Shown here: one piece after another, positions 24,226 through 33,406 of the stretch
Numbering within the stretch: the stretch's first letter is position 1
How the letters are laid out: each line of letters opens with the position of its first letter
NCBI RefSeq assembly: GCF_001514125.1
Contig: NZ_KQ948558.1
Coordinates: 124,001-188,000, forward strand
Direction of reading: 5' to 3'
Origin: Streptomyces longwoodensis
Lineage (GTDB): Bacteria > Actinomycetota > Actinomycetes > Streptomycetales > Streptomycetaceae
Length of the DNA: 64,000 bases
Program-made: the position numbers and the translations under genes
Notes under the pieces: generated by a model
Seen by the model: the letters and a program-made list of their open reading frames with translations, nothing else
Databases searched by the model: none
What the model was told of the DNA's origin: nothing

Positions 24226-25875
24226 ATGACACTCCCCAGCGGCCCGGCGCCGTACAGACGCCCGTGGTCCGGCCTCGGCGCGCTCGCCCTCGGCACGGCC
24301 GTCCTCGTCACGCTGACCGGCTGCACCAGCAGCAAGGACGGCGGCACCGCGGGCTCCGGCCCGTCGATCACCGTCGGGACGACCGACCAGGTCACCAGCC
24401 TCGACCCGGCCGGCGCCTGGGACGCGGGCTCCGGCACGATCGAGAGCGAGGTCTACGCCACCCTGCTCAGCCAGAAGAACGGCTCCGCGGACGTCTCCCC
24501 CGACCTGGCGAGCGGGATCGAGCTGACCGGGCCCAAGCAGTACACGGTGACAGTCCGGAAGGGCCTGACGTTCGCCAACGGGCACGACCTCACGTCGTCC
24601 GACGTCAAGTTCACCTTCGACCGCACCCTGAAGATCGCCGACGAGAACGGCCCGTCGTCGCTGCTGTACAACCTCGCCTCGGTCGCCGCCCCGGACCCGG
24701 CCACGGTCGTCTTCACCCTGAAGTCCGCGAACGACACGCTGTTCCCGCAGGTGCTGTCCACGGCCGCCGGCTATGTCGTGGACGAGCAGGTGTTCCCCGC
24801 GGACCGCGTCCTCGACGACAAGGCGATCGTCGCCGCGAAGCCGTGGAACGGGCCGTACGGCATCAGGAGTTACGACAAGAACTCGCTGGTGTCCTTCACC
24901 GCGAACACGCGCTACGGGGGCCGGCTGGGCACCCCGAGGACCAAGAACATCCAGCTGAAGTACTACACCGACGCCGGCAACCTCAAGCTGGACGTCCAGC
25001 AGGGCACCATCGACGCCGTCTACCGGACGCTCACCACCGCCGACCTGGACGACCTCGGCAAGCAGCAGGGCGTGAAGGTCCACACGGGCTCCGGCAACGG
25101 CATCCGCTACATCGTCTTCGACTTCACCACCCAGCCGTACGGCACGAAGACCAAGAACGCCGACCCGCGCAAGGCGCTCGCCGTGCGCCAGGCCGTCGCC
25201 GACTCCGTCGACCGGGCCCAACTCGCCCAGCAGGTCTACAAGAACACCTACCAGCCGCTCTACACCTCGGTGCCCGACGGCCTCACCGGCGCCACCCCCT
25301 CGTTCAAGTCGCTGTACGGCGACCGGAAGGGCGGTCCCGACAGGGCCGCGGCGGCGGCCCGGCTGAAGGCGGCGGGGGTGAGCACGCCGGTGACGCTCAA
25401 CCTCCAGTACAACAGCGACCACTACGGCTCCTCGTCGGCCGACGAGTACGCGCTGGTCAAGACCCAGCTCGAGGCGACCGGGCTGTTCAAGGTGAACCTG
25501 CAGTCCACCGAGTGGACCCAGTACGGCAAGGACCGCGTCAAGCACCTCTACCCGCTGTACCAGCTCGGCTGGTACGCCGACTACCTCGACGCGGACAACT
25601 ACCTCTCGCCGTTCTACGCGGCCAGCAGCTGGGTCGCCAACGGCTACGCCGACCCCGCCGTGCGCGCCCTGATCCAGCGGGAGGAGACCGAGACCGACGC
25701 CGCGAAGCGCACCGCGCTGCTGAAGGAGGCACAGGACAAGGCGGCCGCGCAGGTACCGCTGCTGCCGCTGCTGCAGGGCTCCACCGCCATCGTCACCCGC
25801 ACCGACGTCGTGGGCGTGCCGGCGGAGCTGGACAGCACGTACCAGTTCCGCTGGGCCGGACTGGCCAAGAAGTGA
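24226..25875 (+). CDS. Peptide-type ABC transporter substrate-binding lipoprotein
   Basis: A 549-residue family-5 (DppA/OppA) binding protein. ATG at 24226 gives a lipoprotein signal with lipobox LTGC; a GTG at 24184 is a weaker alternative, and no strong ribosome-binding site precedes either. Family features: ITVGTTDQVTSLDPAGAWDAGSG near the N-terminus, then the LTFANGHDLTSSDVKFTFDRTL block. It binds peptides or related solutes outside the cell. First structural gene of a five-domain importer operon whose leader suggests control by cysteine or sulfur supply. Confidence 0.92.
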   Translation: MTLPSGPAPYRRPWSGLGALALGTAVLVTLTGCTSSKDGGTAGSGPSITVGTTDQVTSLDPAGAWDAGSGTIESEVYATLLSQKNGSADVSPDLASGIELTGPKQYTVTVRKGLTFANGHDLTSSDVKFTFDRTLKIADENGPSSLLYNLASVAAPDPATVVFTLKSANDTLFPQVLSTAAGYVVDEQVFPADRVLDDKAIVAAKPWNGPYGIRSYDKNSLVSFTANTRYGGRLGTPRTKNIQLKYYTDAGNLKLDVQQGTIDAVYRTLTTADLDDLGKQQGVKVHTGSGNGIRYIVFDFTTQPYGTKTKNADPRKALAVRQAVADSVDRAQLAQQVYKNTYQPLYTSVPDGLTGATPSFKSLYGDRKGGPDRAAAAARLKAAGVSTPVTLNLQYNSDHYGSSSADEYALVKTQLEATGLFKVNLQSTEWTQYGKDRVKHLYPLYQLGWYADYLDADNYLSPFYAASSWVANGYADPAVRALIQREETETDAAKRTALLKEAQDKAAAQVPLLPLLQGSTAIVTRTDVVGVPAELDSTYQFRWAGLAKK

Positions 25876-26957
25876 CCACGCTGACCCACGAGGTCCCCGG
25901 GGCCGCCGCCGACCCGGACGACGGCGGCCCCACCGGGCAGGGGCTCGTCCCATACCTGGTGGTCCGCTTCCTCCTCATCGTCCCGACCGTGCTGGTCCTG
26001 GTCAGCCTGGTCTTCTTCCTGATGCGGCTGACCGGTGACCCGATCACCGCGGCCTTCGGCGGCCGCCTCACCCCGGACCAGCTCCACGCCAAGCTCCACC
26101 AGGCGGGCTACGACCGGCCGTTGCTCACCCAGTACCTCGACTACCTGCGGGGGCTGGCCACCGGCGACTTCGGCCGCACGGTCACCGACAACCAGCCGGT
26201 GACCCACGTCCTCGGCACCTACGGCGCCGCGACGGCCGAACTCGCCTGCTACGCCCTGCTGGTGGCCCTGCTCGTCGGGGTGCCGCTCGGCATGGTGGCG
26301 GCCGCCCACCGGGACCGGGCACCCGACGCGGGGCTGCGCCTGTTCGCGATCCTGACCTACGCCACGCCCGTGTTCTTCGTGGGCCTGCTGCTGAAGCTGG
26401 TCTTCGCGATCCGGCTCGGCTGGCTGCCCTCGTCCGGCCGGGCGAGCACGGACGTCCAGCTGTTCCTGCAGGACCAGAGCAGCACCACCGGCGTGTACCT
26501 GATCGACGCGCTGCGCAGCGGTGACGGCACGGCCGTGGGGGACGTGCTGCGCCACGCCGTCCTGCCGGGCGTGGCCCTCGGCCTGCTCGTGGCGGGCGTG
26601 CTGCTCCGGTTGGTGCGCACCAACCTGATCGGCACGCTGTCCGCCGACTACGTCGAGGCCGCCCGGTCCCGGGGCGTGGCCCCGCTGCGCCTGGTCACCC
26701 ACCACGCGGCGCGCCCCGCGCTGATCCCCGTCGTCACCGTGCTGGGGCTCCAGGTCGCCGGGCTCCTCGGCGGGGCGGTGCTGACCGAGACGACGTTCGA
26801 GTGGAAGGGCCTCGGCTACCAGCTGGCCCACTACCTGACGGTGCGTGACTTCCCGGCGGTGCAGGGGATAGTGGCCCTGTTCGCCGTGGTCGTGGCGGTG
26901 ACGAACTTCCTCGTCGACGTCGTCGCCGCGCTGATCGACCCGCGAGTGAGGTACTGA
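25872..26957 (+). CDS. ABC transporter permease (DppB-like)
   Basis: A 361-residue inner-membrane permease. GTG start overlaps the preceding stop (GTGA). Six or so membrane helices, an N-terminal FLMRLTGDP segment typical of DppB, and the EAA loop DYVEAARSRGVAPLRLVTHHAARPA that contacts the ATPase. Works with the next gene product as a heterodimer. Confidence 0.93.
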   Translation: MTTLTHEVPGAAADPDDGGPTGQGLVPYLVVRFLLIVPTVLVLVSLVFFLMRLTGDPITAAFGGRLTPDQLHAKLHQAGYDRPLLTQYLDYLRGLATGDFGRTVTDNQPVTHVLGTYGAATAELACYALLVALLVGVPLGMVAAAHRDRAPDAGLRLFAILTYATPVFFVGLLLKLVFAIRLGWLPSSGRASTDVQLFLQDQSSTTGVYLIDALRSGDGTAVGDVLRHAVLPGVALGLLVAGVLLRLVRTNLIGTLSADYVEAARSRGVAPLRLVTHHAARPALIPVVTVLGLQVAGLLGGAVLTETTFEWKGLGYQLAHYLTVRDFPAVQGIVALFAVVVAVTNFLVDVVAALIDPRVRY

Positions 26958-26961
26958 CGTC

Positions 26962-27918
26962 ATGGCGCTGGTTCTCGTACGACGGCTGCCGCTGCGCCTG
27001 CGGACGGGCGCGGGGGTGCAGCGGGCCCTGCTGCTCACGGGTGCGGCCCTGACGGCGCTGTTCGTGCTCACCGCCGCGCTGGGGCCCCTGCTCGCCCCGC
27101 ACGGCTACGCCCAACTCCAGCACGGGCACGGCCTGTTCGGTTCCCAGCAGCACCCGGGCGCGGCCCATCCGCTGGGCACGACCATCGCCGGGTACGACGT
27201 GCTGTCCCGCACGGTCTGGGGCGCCCGCACGGCGCTGCTGATCATCCTGGCCGCGCTGCTGCTGTCGGTGGTGCCGGGCACCGTGCTCGGCCTGGCCTCC
27301 GGCTACCTCGGGGGCCGGCTGGACCGGCTGCTGGTGGGGCTGGCGGACGCCCTGTACGCGTTCCCCCCGCTGCTGCTCGCCATCGTCATGTCCCTCGTGA
27401 TCAGCGGCGGCCGCTCCAGTCCGGTCGGCGGACTCGGCGCGGCCGCCTGCTCGGTCGCGGTGTCCTTCGTGCCGCAGTACTTCCGGGTGGTGCGGGCCGA
27501 GGTGATCCGGGTGAAGGCCGAACCGTTCGTCGACGCGGCCCGGGTGATCGGCGCCGGTCCGTGGCGCATCATGACCCGGCACGTGCTGCGCAACTCGGTG
27601 CGCACGCTCCCGCTGATCTTCACGATCAACGCGTCGGAGGCCATCCTCACCCTGGCGGGGCTCGGCTTCCTGGGCTTCGGCATCGAGCCCAACTCGGCCG
27701 CGGAGTGGGGCTACGACCTCAACCGCTCGGTCGCGGACGTCACGTCGGGCATCTGGTGGACGGCCGTGCCGCCCGGCCTGGGCATCGTCCTCACCGTGCT
27801 GGGCACGACGCTGCTCGGCGAGAGCCTGACCGACCTGGCCGACCCGCGGCTGCGGCGCCGTACGGGCGCACCGGCCCCCGCCACGGAGAAGACGGAGAAG
27901 GGCGGGGACGATGACTGA
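26962..27918 (+). CDS. ABC transporter permease (DppC-like)
   Basis: A 318-residue permease of the DppC type: N-terminal helix, LGTTIAGYDVLSRTVWGARTAL, and the EAA loop EPFVDAARVIGAGPWRIMTRHVL. Starts 4 bp after the DppB-like gene and overlaps the ATPase gene by 8 bp. Confidence 0.93.
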   Translation: MALVLVRRLPLRLRTGAGVQRALLLTGAALTALFVLTAALGPLLAPHGYAQLQHGHGLFGSQQHPGAAHPLGTTIAGYDVLSRTVWGARTALLIILAALLLSVVPGTVLGLASGYLGGRLDRLLVGLADALYAFPPLLLAIVMSLVISGGRSSPVGGLGAAACSVAVSFVPQYFRVVRAEVIRVKAEPFVDAARVIGAGPWRIMTRHVLRNSVRTLPLIFTINASEAILTLAGLGFLGFGIEPNSAAEWGYDLNRSVADVTSGIWWTAVPPGLGIVLTVLGTTLLGESLTDLADPRLRRRTGAPAPATEKTEKGGDDD

Positions 27919-29602
27919 CCTGCTGCGCATCGAGGACCTGCACGTCGGCTTCGCCACCGACGCCGGACCGGCACCCGCCGTGAGCGGCGTCAGCCTGTCC
28001 GTGGCACCGGGCGAGGTGCTGGCCCTGGTCGGCGAGAGCGGCAGCGGCAAGACCGTCACCGCCCGCTCGGTGCTCGGCCTGCTGCCCGGTACGGCCACCG
28101 CGCGCGGCCGTGTCCTGCTCGGCGACGGCACCGCCGAGCCCGGCGAGGACGTGCTCACCGCGTCCCCGGCCCGGCTGCGGGCGCTGCGCGGGACCCACGC
28201 CGCCCTGGTGTTCCAGGAGCCCTCCACCGCGCTGAACCCCGTCTTCACGATCGGCTGGCAGCTCACCGAGGGGCTGCGGGCCCACGGCCGCGGCGGCAGC
28301 GGAGCCGAGCGGCGGGCCCTCGCCGTGGAGTGGCTCGAGAAGGTGGGCATCCCCGACCCCGCCACCCGCGTCGACCACTACCCCCACCAGCTGTCCGGCG
28401 GCCAGAAGCAGCGCGCCGTCATCGCCATGGCCCTCGCTCTCGGCACCCGGCTCCTGGTCGCCGACGAACCCACCACCGCGCTGGACGTCACGGTCCAGGC
28501 GGAGATCCTGGACCTGCTGCACCGCTGCCGCACCGACTTCGGCACCGCGGTGCTGCTCATCACCCACAACATGGGCGTCGTCGCCGACCTCGCCGACCGG
28601 GTCGCGGTGATGCGCGCCGGCACGGTGGTGGAACAGGCGCCGGTGCACCGGCTGTTCGCGGCGCCGCAGCACCCGTACACCCGCGAACTGCTGGCCGCCG
28701 TACCGCAGTACGGCAGCGGTGGCCGTACGCCGCCGGTCCCCGCGCCCGGACGCCCCGTGGACGCACCCGTCGTACGGGCCCGCGGGCTGACCGTCGACTA
28801 CCCCGGCCGGCTGCGCGGCAAGGGGTTCCGGGCGGTCGACGGGGTCAGCTTCGAGATCGGGCCGGGTGAGGTCCTCGGGCTGGTCGGTGAGAGCGGCAGC
28901 GGCAAGACCACCATCGGGCGGGCCGTCGCCGGGCTGACCCGGGTGACGGGCGGCCGCCTGGAGGTGTTCGGCGAGCCGCCGGCCCACGGGAGCAGGGCGG
29001 CCGGGCGGAGCGGCCGGAAGGCGGCCGGGCGGATCGGGTACGTCTTCCAGGACCCGGCCACCAGCTTCGACCCCCTGCTGACGATCGGCGTGAGCATCGC
29101 CGAACCGCTCGTCGTGCACCGGCGCGAGCTGAGCGCGCGCGACGTCCGCGCGCGGACGGCCGAGCTGCTGGACGCCGTGCACCTGCCCCGCTCCTACGCC
29201 GACCGCTACCCGCACGAGCTCAGCGGCGGGCAGCGCCAGCGCGCCGGACTCGCCCGGGCGCTCGCGCTGCGGCCGGAGCTGCTCGTCGCGGACGAGCCGA
29301 CCTCGGCGCTGGACGTGTCCGTCCAGGCCAAGGTGCTGGACCTGTTCACCTCGCTGCAGCGGGAGCTGGGCTTCGCCGCGCTGTTCGTCAGCCACGACCT
29401 GGCCGTGGTCGAGCAGGTCGCGGACCGGGTGGTCGTCCTGCACCGGGGACGCATCGCCGAGGAAGGACCCACCGGGCAGGTGCTGGGCAGTCCGAGCGAT
29501 CCCTACACCCGCCGCCTGGTCGCCGCCCTGCCCGTCCCGGACCCCGCCCGCCAGGCGAGACGCCGGCCCCGGCCCGTGGCGGAGGAGGTGGCGGGCGCCT
29601 GA
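27911..29602 (+). CDS. Fused double ABC ATPase (DppD-DppF type)
   Basis: A 563-residue protein with two complete nucleotide-binding domains. First: Walker A GESGSGKT near residue 40, signature LSGGQKQR, Walker B LLVADEPTTALD. Second (from about 285): GESGSGKTT, LSGGQRQR, LLVADEPTSALD. Both carry the C-terminal oligopeptide-transporter extension (HPYTRELL and DPYTRRLV). The fusion replaces separate DppD and DppF subunits and completes the importer. Confidence 0.94.
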   Translation: MTDLLRIEDLHVGFATDAGPAPAVSGVSLSVAPGEVLALVGESGSGKTVTARSVLGLLPGTATARGRVLLGDGTAEPGEDVLTASPARLRALRGTHAALVFQEPSTALNPVFTIGWQLTEGLRAHGRGGSGAERRALAVEWLEKVGIPDPATRVDHYPHQLSGGQKQRAVIAMALALGTRLLVADEPTTALDVTVQAEILDLLHRCRTDFGTAVLLITHNMGVVADLADRVAVMRAGTVVEQAPVHRLFAAPQHPYTRELLAAVPQYGSGGRTPPVPAPGRPVDAPVVRARGLTVDYPGRLRGKGFRAVDGVSFEIGPGEVLGLVGESGSGKTTIGRAVAGLTRVTGGRLEVFGEPPAHGSRAAGRSGRKAAGRIGYVFQDPATSFDPLLTIGVSIAEPLVVHRRELSARDVRARTAELLDAVHLPRSYADRYPHELSGGQRQRAGLARALALRPELLVADEPTSALDVSVQAKVLDLFTSLQRELGFAALFVSHDLAVVEQVADRVVVLHRGRIAEEGPTGQVLGSPSDPYTRRLVAALPVPDPARQARRRPRPVAEEVAGA

Positions 29603-29636
29603 GCGAGGACTCGGGGGTCGCGTCCGGCCCCCGGCC

Positions 29637-29999
29637 TCAGCCGGGCGTGTCCTGGGCGCCGCGGGCGGCCGGCCGCTCGCGGCCCCAGGCGGCCAGGGGC
29701 CCCAGTGCGTCGTTGAGGCGCAGGCCGTCCTCGGTCAGCGAGTACTCGACGCGCGGCGGCACCTCGTCGTAGGAGACGCGCCGCACCACGCCGTCCGCCT
29801 CCAGCTCGCGCAGGTGGGAGGCCAGCACCTTCTCGGTGATGCCCGGGAGCAGGCGGCGCAGCGCGCCGAAGCGCCGGCCGGGGTGCTCGTGGAGTGCCCA
29901 GAGGATCAGCACCTTCCACTTGCCGCCGATCACCTCCATCGCCGCGTCGATCCCGCAGACGTGTCCCCCGGCCGCACCCGGCCGGTTCAGCGTCGCCAT
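29637..29999 (-). CDS. HxlR-family transcriptional regulator
   Basis: A 120-residue winged-helix protein with the HxlR signature: CGIDAAMEVIGGKWKVLILWAL, RRFGALRRLLPGITEKVLASHLRELEADGVVRR and YSLTEDG. An N-terminal Cys is present, as in redox- or electrophile-sensing members. It is divergent from, and so probably controlled, the dehydrogenase gene at 30096, which is now broken. Confidence 0.9.
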   Translation of the reverse strand: MATLNRPGAAGGHVCGIDAAMEVIGGKWKVLILWALHEHPGRRFGALRRLLPGITEKVLASHLRELEADGVVRRVSYDEVPPRVEYSLTEDGLRLNDALGPLAAWGRERPAARGAQDTPG

Positions 30000-30095
30000 C
30001 CCCCACCCTCCCGACGTGCTCGCTCACCCCGGGGTAACCACCCACCGCGAAGTGCGTACTTGATCACCACCGGACGTGCCAGCAGCCTAATCGGC

Positions 30096-30781
30096 ATGAC
30101 ACACCACTCCCCCGACAGGACTCCCCTCTCGCTGCTGGGCCTCGGCGCGATGGGCACCGCGCTGGCCCGAGCCTGGCTCGCCGCCGGGCACCCCGTGACC
30201 GTCTGGAACCGCACCCCGGCCCGGGCCGAGGCCCTCGCCGCCGAGGGCGCGACGGTCGCGGACACCGCCGCGCGGGCCGTCGCGGCGAACTCCCTGGTCG
30301 TCGTCTGCACGTCCTCTACAGCGGATCACGCGAGCTGCTGGACCGGCACGGGCCGACCCTGGCCGTCGCGGCCGGCCCCACGTACGTCGGCGAGGACCCG
30401 GGCTTCGCCGCCCTGCACGACGTGGCCCTGCTCAGCGCCATGTACGGCATGTTCGCCGGCATCACCCACGCCTTCGCCCTGGTCCGCCACGAGGACGTCG
30501 ACCCCGTCGCGTTCGCCCCGCTGCTCGCCGACTGGCTCGTGGCCATGACCCCGTCGGTCCACGACACCGCGGAGCGGCTGCGCAGCGGCGACCACACCCA
30601 GGACGTGGTCTCGACCCTCGCCATGCAGGTGGCGGGCACGCCCACCTTCCTGCGCACGGCCGAACAGCAGGGTGTCGGTACGGAGTTGCTGCGGCCCTTC
30701 TTCGAGCTGATGCGCCGCCGCCTGGACGGGGGCGGCGGCGCCGAGGGCCTCACCGGCCTGGTGGACCTGCTGGCGCGCTGA
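30096..30781 (+). pseudogene. Broken NAD(P)-dependent imine-reductase/6PGDH-like dehydrogenase
   Basis: The first about 70 codons (from ATG 30096) encode a Rossmann start, LSLLGLGAMGTALARAWLAAGHPVTVWNRTPARAE. The remainder reads in another frame from about 30311 (VLYSGSRELLDRHGPTL) to 30781, with the C-terminal helical domain (LLSAMYGMFAGITHAFALV). At the junction near 30308 the middle part expected in the family (roughly 45-50 residues with the NLTTGTP-type segment) is missing and the frame changes. An internal deletion is the simplest explanation. The remaining parts are well preserved, so the loss looks recent. Confidence 0.82.
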
Positions 30782-30814
30782 GCGGGTCGTGGCGCGCCGG
30801 TCCGGTGCGGGCGG

Positions 30815-31972
30815 TCAGCAGTACAGGTTGGCGCCGGGGCTCACACCGAGGATCTGGGTGAAGCGCTGGTAGGCGTCGACGCGGCTCTGGACCTGGGCCG
30901 GGTTGCGGCCGTCGCACTCCAGGGAGCCGTTGATGGAGCGGATGGTCTGGCCGAAGCCCGCGCCGGTGACCATGGCGTTGTGCGGGGTCATGGTGCCGGG
31001 CCCGGTCTGGGTGTTCCAGTACCACAGGCCGGTCCGCCAGGCGACGGAGGAGTCGTTCTGCACCAGCCAGGGGTTGTTGAGCAGGTCGATGCCCAGGGCG
31101 TCGCCGGCCGCCTTGTAGTTGAAGTTCCAGGACAGCTGGATCGGGCCGCGGCCGTAGTAGGCGGCCTGTCCGGCCGGGCAGCCGTAGGGCCGGCTCCAGT
31201 CGCAGTACGTCGGGTAGTTGGCCGTGTTCTGCTCGACGACGTACACCAGCCCGCCGGTCTCGTGGTTGACGTTGGCGAGGAACGCCGCCGCCTCCTGCTT
31301 CCTGACCGTGTCGGAGCCGGTGGTGGCGAAGCCGGGGTAGGCGGACAGGGCGGCGGTCAGCCCGCTGTAGGTGTAGAAGGAGTTCCGGTTCGGGAACATC
31401 TGGTTGAACTGGGCCTCGCTCACGACGAAGCCCGAGGTGTTGCCGGTGCCGCCGCCGCTCGCGGGGGCGTTCCACTTCTGGTTGGCCGCGCCCGTGCAGG
31501 TCCAGATCTGCAGGCGGGTGCCGTTGGCGCTGGTGTTGTCGCGCACGTCGAGGCACTTGTTCGCGGCCGGGTTGACGATGTCGTGGGCGGCGGTGACCAC
31601 CCACTGCTGGTTGGATCCACCGGAACAGTCCCACAGTTGGACGGCGGCGCCGTCGGCGGTGGACCGGTCGACGACGTCCAGGCACTTGCCGAGGGCGCGC
31701 AGGGTGCCGTCGCCCGGGCTGGACCACGCCTGGGCTCCGGTGCCGTTGCAGTCGTAGAGCTGGACGGCGGTGCCGTTGGCGCTGTTGGCGCCGGCCACGT
31801 CGACGCACTTGCCGGCCAGGCCGGTGACGGCACCGGTGGCGGCGTGCGCGGGCACAGCGGTGAGCAGCGCGGCCAGCACGGCGGTGACGACGCCGGCGAG
31901 GACCGTCCGGATCGCCGGCCGGCGGCCGCGTGGGGTGCGGGGGCTGGTGTGGGGGGTGGTGTGGGGGGTCAT
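30815..31972 (-). CDS. Secreted GH19 chitinase with ricin-B-type lectin domain
   Basis: A 385-residue exported chitinase. ATG at 31972 (GAGGAG ten bases upstream) leads into a signal peptide ending near AHA. Residues about 45-165 are a ricin-type beta-trefoil with QxW-like repeats; a Gly/Ser linker follows; the GH19 domain fills the rest. The catalytic pair is the Glu of NHETGG and the Glu nine residues later in VVEQN, the normal GH19 spacing. It cleaves chitin outside the cell. A DasR-type operator lies about 80 bp upstream. Confidence 0.93.
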   Translation of the reverse strand: MTPHTTPHTSPRTPRGRRPAIRTVLAGVVTAVLAALLTAVPAHAATGAVTGLAGKCVDVAGANSANGTAVQLYDCNGTGAQAWSSPGDGTLRALGKCLDVVDRSTADGAAVQLWDCSGGSNQQWVVTAAHDIVNPAANKCLDVRDNTSANGTRLQIWTCTGAANQKWNAPASGGGTGNTSGFVVSEAQFNQMFPNRNSFYTYSGLTAALSAYPGFATTGSDTVRKQEAAAFLANVNHETGGLVYVVEQNTANYPTYCDWSRPYGCPAGQAAYYGRGPIQLSWNFNYKAAGDALGIDLLNNPWLVQNDSSVAWRTGLWYWNTQTGPGTMTPHNAMVTGAGFGQTIRSINGSLECDGRNPAQVQSRVDAYQRFTQILGVSPGANLYC

Positions 31973-32053
31973 GTGCTCGCATCTCCTCGAGTGCGGGGCA
32001 GTCGGGTGGCGCAACTGGGCGCGAGGGAGCGGAATTTGGGGTTCAGACGCTAA

Positions 32054-32065
32054 TGGTCTGGACCA
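32054..32065. promoter_or_regulatory. DasR-type operator (dre) of the chitinase gene
   Basis: TGGTCTGGACCA, in the context AATGGTCTGGACCAGG, differs from the dre consensus core TGGTCTAGACCA at one position. Its place about 80 bp upstream of the chitinase start fits known chitinase promoters, where DasR represses until glucosamine-6-phosphate accumulates. Confidence 0.75.
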
Positions 32066-32168
32066 GGGGGGTCAAGACGTGCGCATGCCAAGAGAGAGGG
32101 CCGACGCCCCCGGTGCGGCCCGGTATGTGCGGGCCGGGACGGCACGAGGAGTCACCGCGGCACACATG

Positions 32169-32202
32169 CGTCAGGGCCCACCCCGACGGGTGGGCCCTGA
32201 CG
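32169..32202 (-). terminator. Strong hairpin terminator after ppk2
   Basis: CGTCAGGGCCCACCC and GGGTGGGCCCTGACG form a perfect 15-bp stem with a 4-base loop, nine bases past the PPK2 stop. Confidence 0.88.
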
Positions 32203-32210
32203 TGAGGGGG

Positions 32211-33167
32211 TCAGTCCTGGCCGGGGTGTTTGCCGGGGACGCCGACGCCGGGCGACAGCGGCGTGGGGGACAGCTGGGTGTCCTCCTCGCCCGGCTCCAG
32301 GAGGGTGTCGGCCGCGCCGACGACGAGCGGGTCGGGCGTGCCCACCGCCTCGGGGTCCTTGCTCGCGTAGTCGATGCGCGCCAGCAGGCTGCGCATGGTC
32401 TCCAGCCGGGCCCGCCGCTTGTCGTTGCTCTTGACCACGGTCCACGGGGCGTGCGGGGTGTCCGTGGCGCGGAACATGTTGACCTTGGCCTCGGTGTAGG
32501 CGTCCCAGAGGTCCAGGGACGCCAGGTCGGTCGGCGAGAGCTTCCACTGGCGCACCGGGTCGACCTGCCGGATCGCGAAGCGGGTGCGCTGCTCGGAGCG
32601 GGACACCGAGAACCAGAACTTCACCAGCAGGACGCCGCTGTCGACCAGCATCCGCTCGAACGTCGGGCACTGGTCGAGGAACAGCTCGTACTCCTCGTCG
32701 GAGCAGAAGCCCATCACCCGCTCCACACCGGCCCGGTTGTACCAGGAGCGGTCGAAGAACACGATCTCCCCGGCCGTCGGCAGCTGGCCGACGTAGCGCT
32801 GGAAGTACCACTGCCCGGCCTCGCGTTCGGTGGGCTTGTCCAGGGCGACCACGCGGGCGCCCCGCGGGTTGAGGCGCTCGGTGAGCCGTTGGATCGTGCC
32901 GCCCTTGCCGGCCGCGTCACGCCCTTCGCACACCACGACGACGCGCGCACCGGTGTCCTTGACCCAGCGCTGGAGCTTCAGCAGCTCTATCTGCAGCACG
33001 CGCTTGGCGCGCTCGTACTCCTTGCGTCCCACCTTGTGGTCGTACGGGTAGTTCTCCCTCCAGGTCTGGATGGGCCGCCCGTCGGCGTCCAGCACGATCG
33101 GCTGCTCACGCCGACTGGCGTCCACGGTGAGCCCGTCCAGCAGCTTCTCGGCGTCTTGCGCGTTCAT
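32211..33167 (-). CDS. ppk2: Polyphosphate kinase 2
   Basis: A 318-residue PPK2-family kinase, which transfers phosphate between polyphosphate and nucleotides. Walker A is GRDAAGKGGTIQRL and the Walker B/lid region VFFDRSWYNRAGVERVMGF, with NMFRATD and KSNDKRRARLE further on. Single-domain (class I) size. The C-terminal 40 residues are acidic and proline-rich. ATG at 33167 has GGAA about 12 bases upstream. It is monocistronic. Confidence 0.93.
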   Translation of the reverse strand: MNAQDAEKLLDGLTVDASRREQPIVLDADGRPIQTWRENYPYDHKVGRKEYERAKRVLQIELLKLQRWVKDTGARVVVVCEGRDAAGKGGTIQRLTERLNPRGARVVALDKPTEREAGQWYFQRYVGQLPTAGEIVFFDRSWYNRAGVERVMGFCSDEEYELFLDQCPTFERMLVDSGVLLVKFWFSVSRSEQRTRFAIRQVDPVRQWKLSPTDLASLDLWDAYTEAKVNMFRATDTPHAPWTVVKSNDKRRARLETMRSLLARIDYASKDPEAVGTPDPLVVGAADTLLEPGEEDTQLSPTPLSPGVGVPGKHPGQD

Positions 33168-33406
33168 CAACTGGCATTCCGTTCGGCTGTCGCGGTCGGT
33201 CGGGGCACCCGAGTGCCCCGTCCGACGCCGTCCATGTGGCGGCGCCGCGGTGGCCCGCACCTGGCGCCGTCCCCCGTGAGGACTACGGGAAGGTGTCCTC
33301 CGTGAGGTGACGATTCCCCCGCGCCGCTTCCCTAGCGTTCCAGTCAGCCGCGGGGACCCGCCGCGGACGGACACGGAACCGGGGACGGGGCCGGGAGGGA
33401 GTCGTC

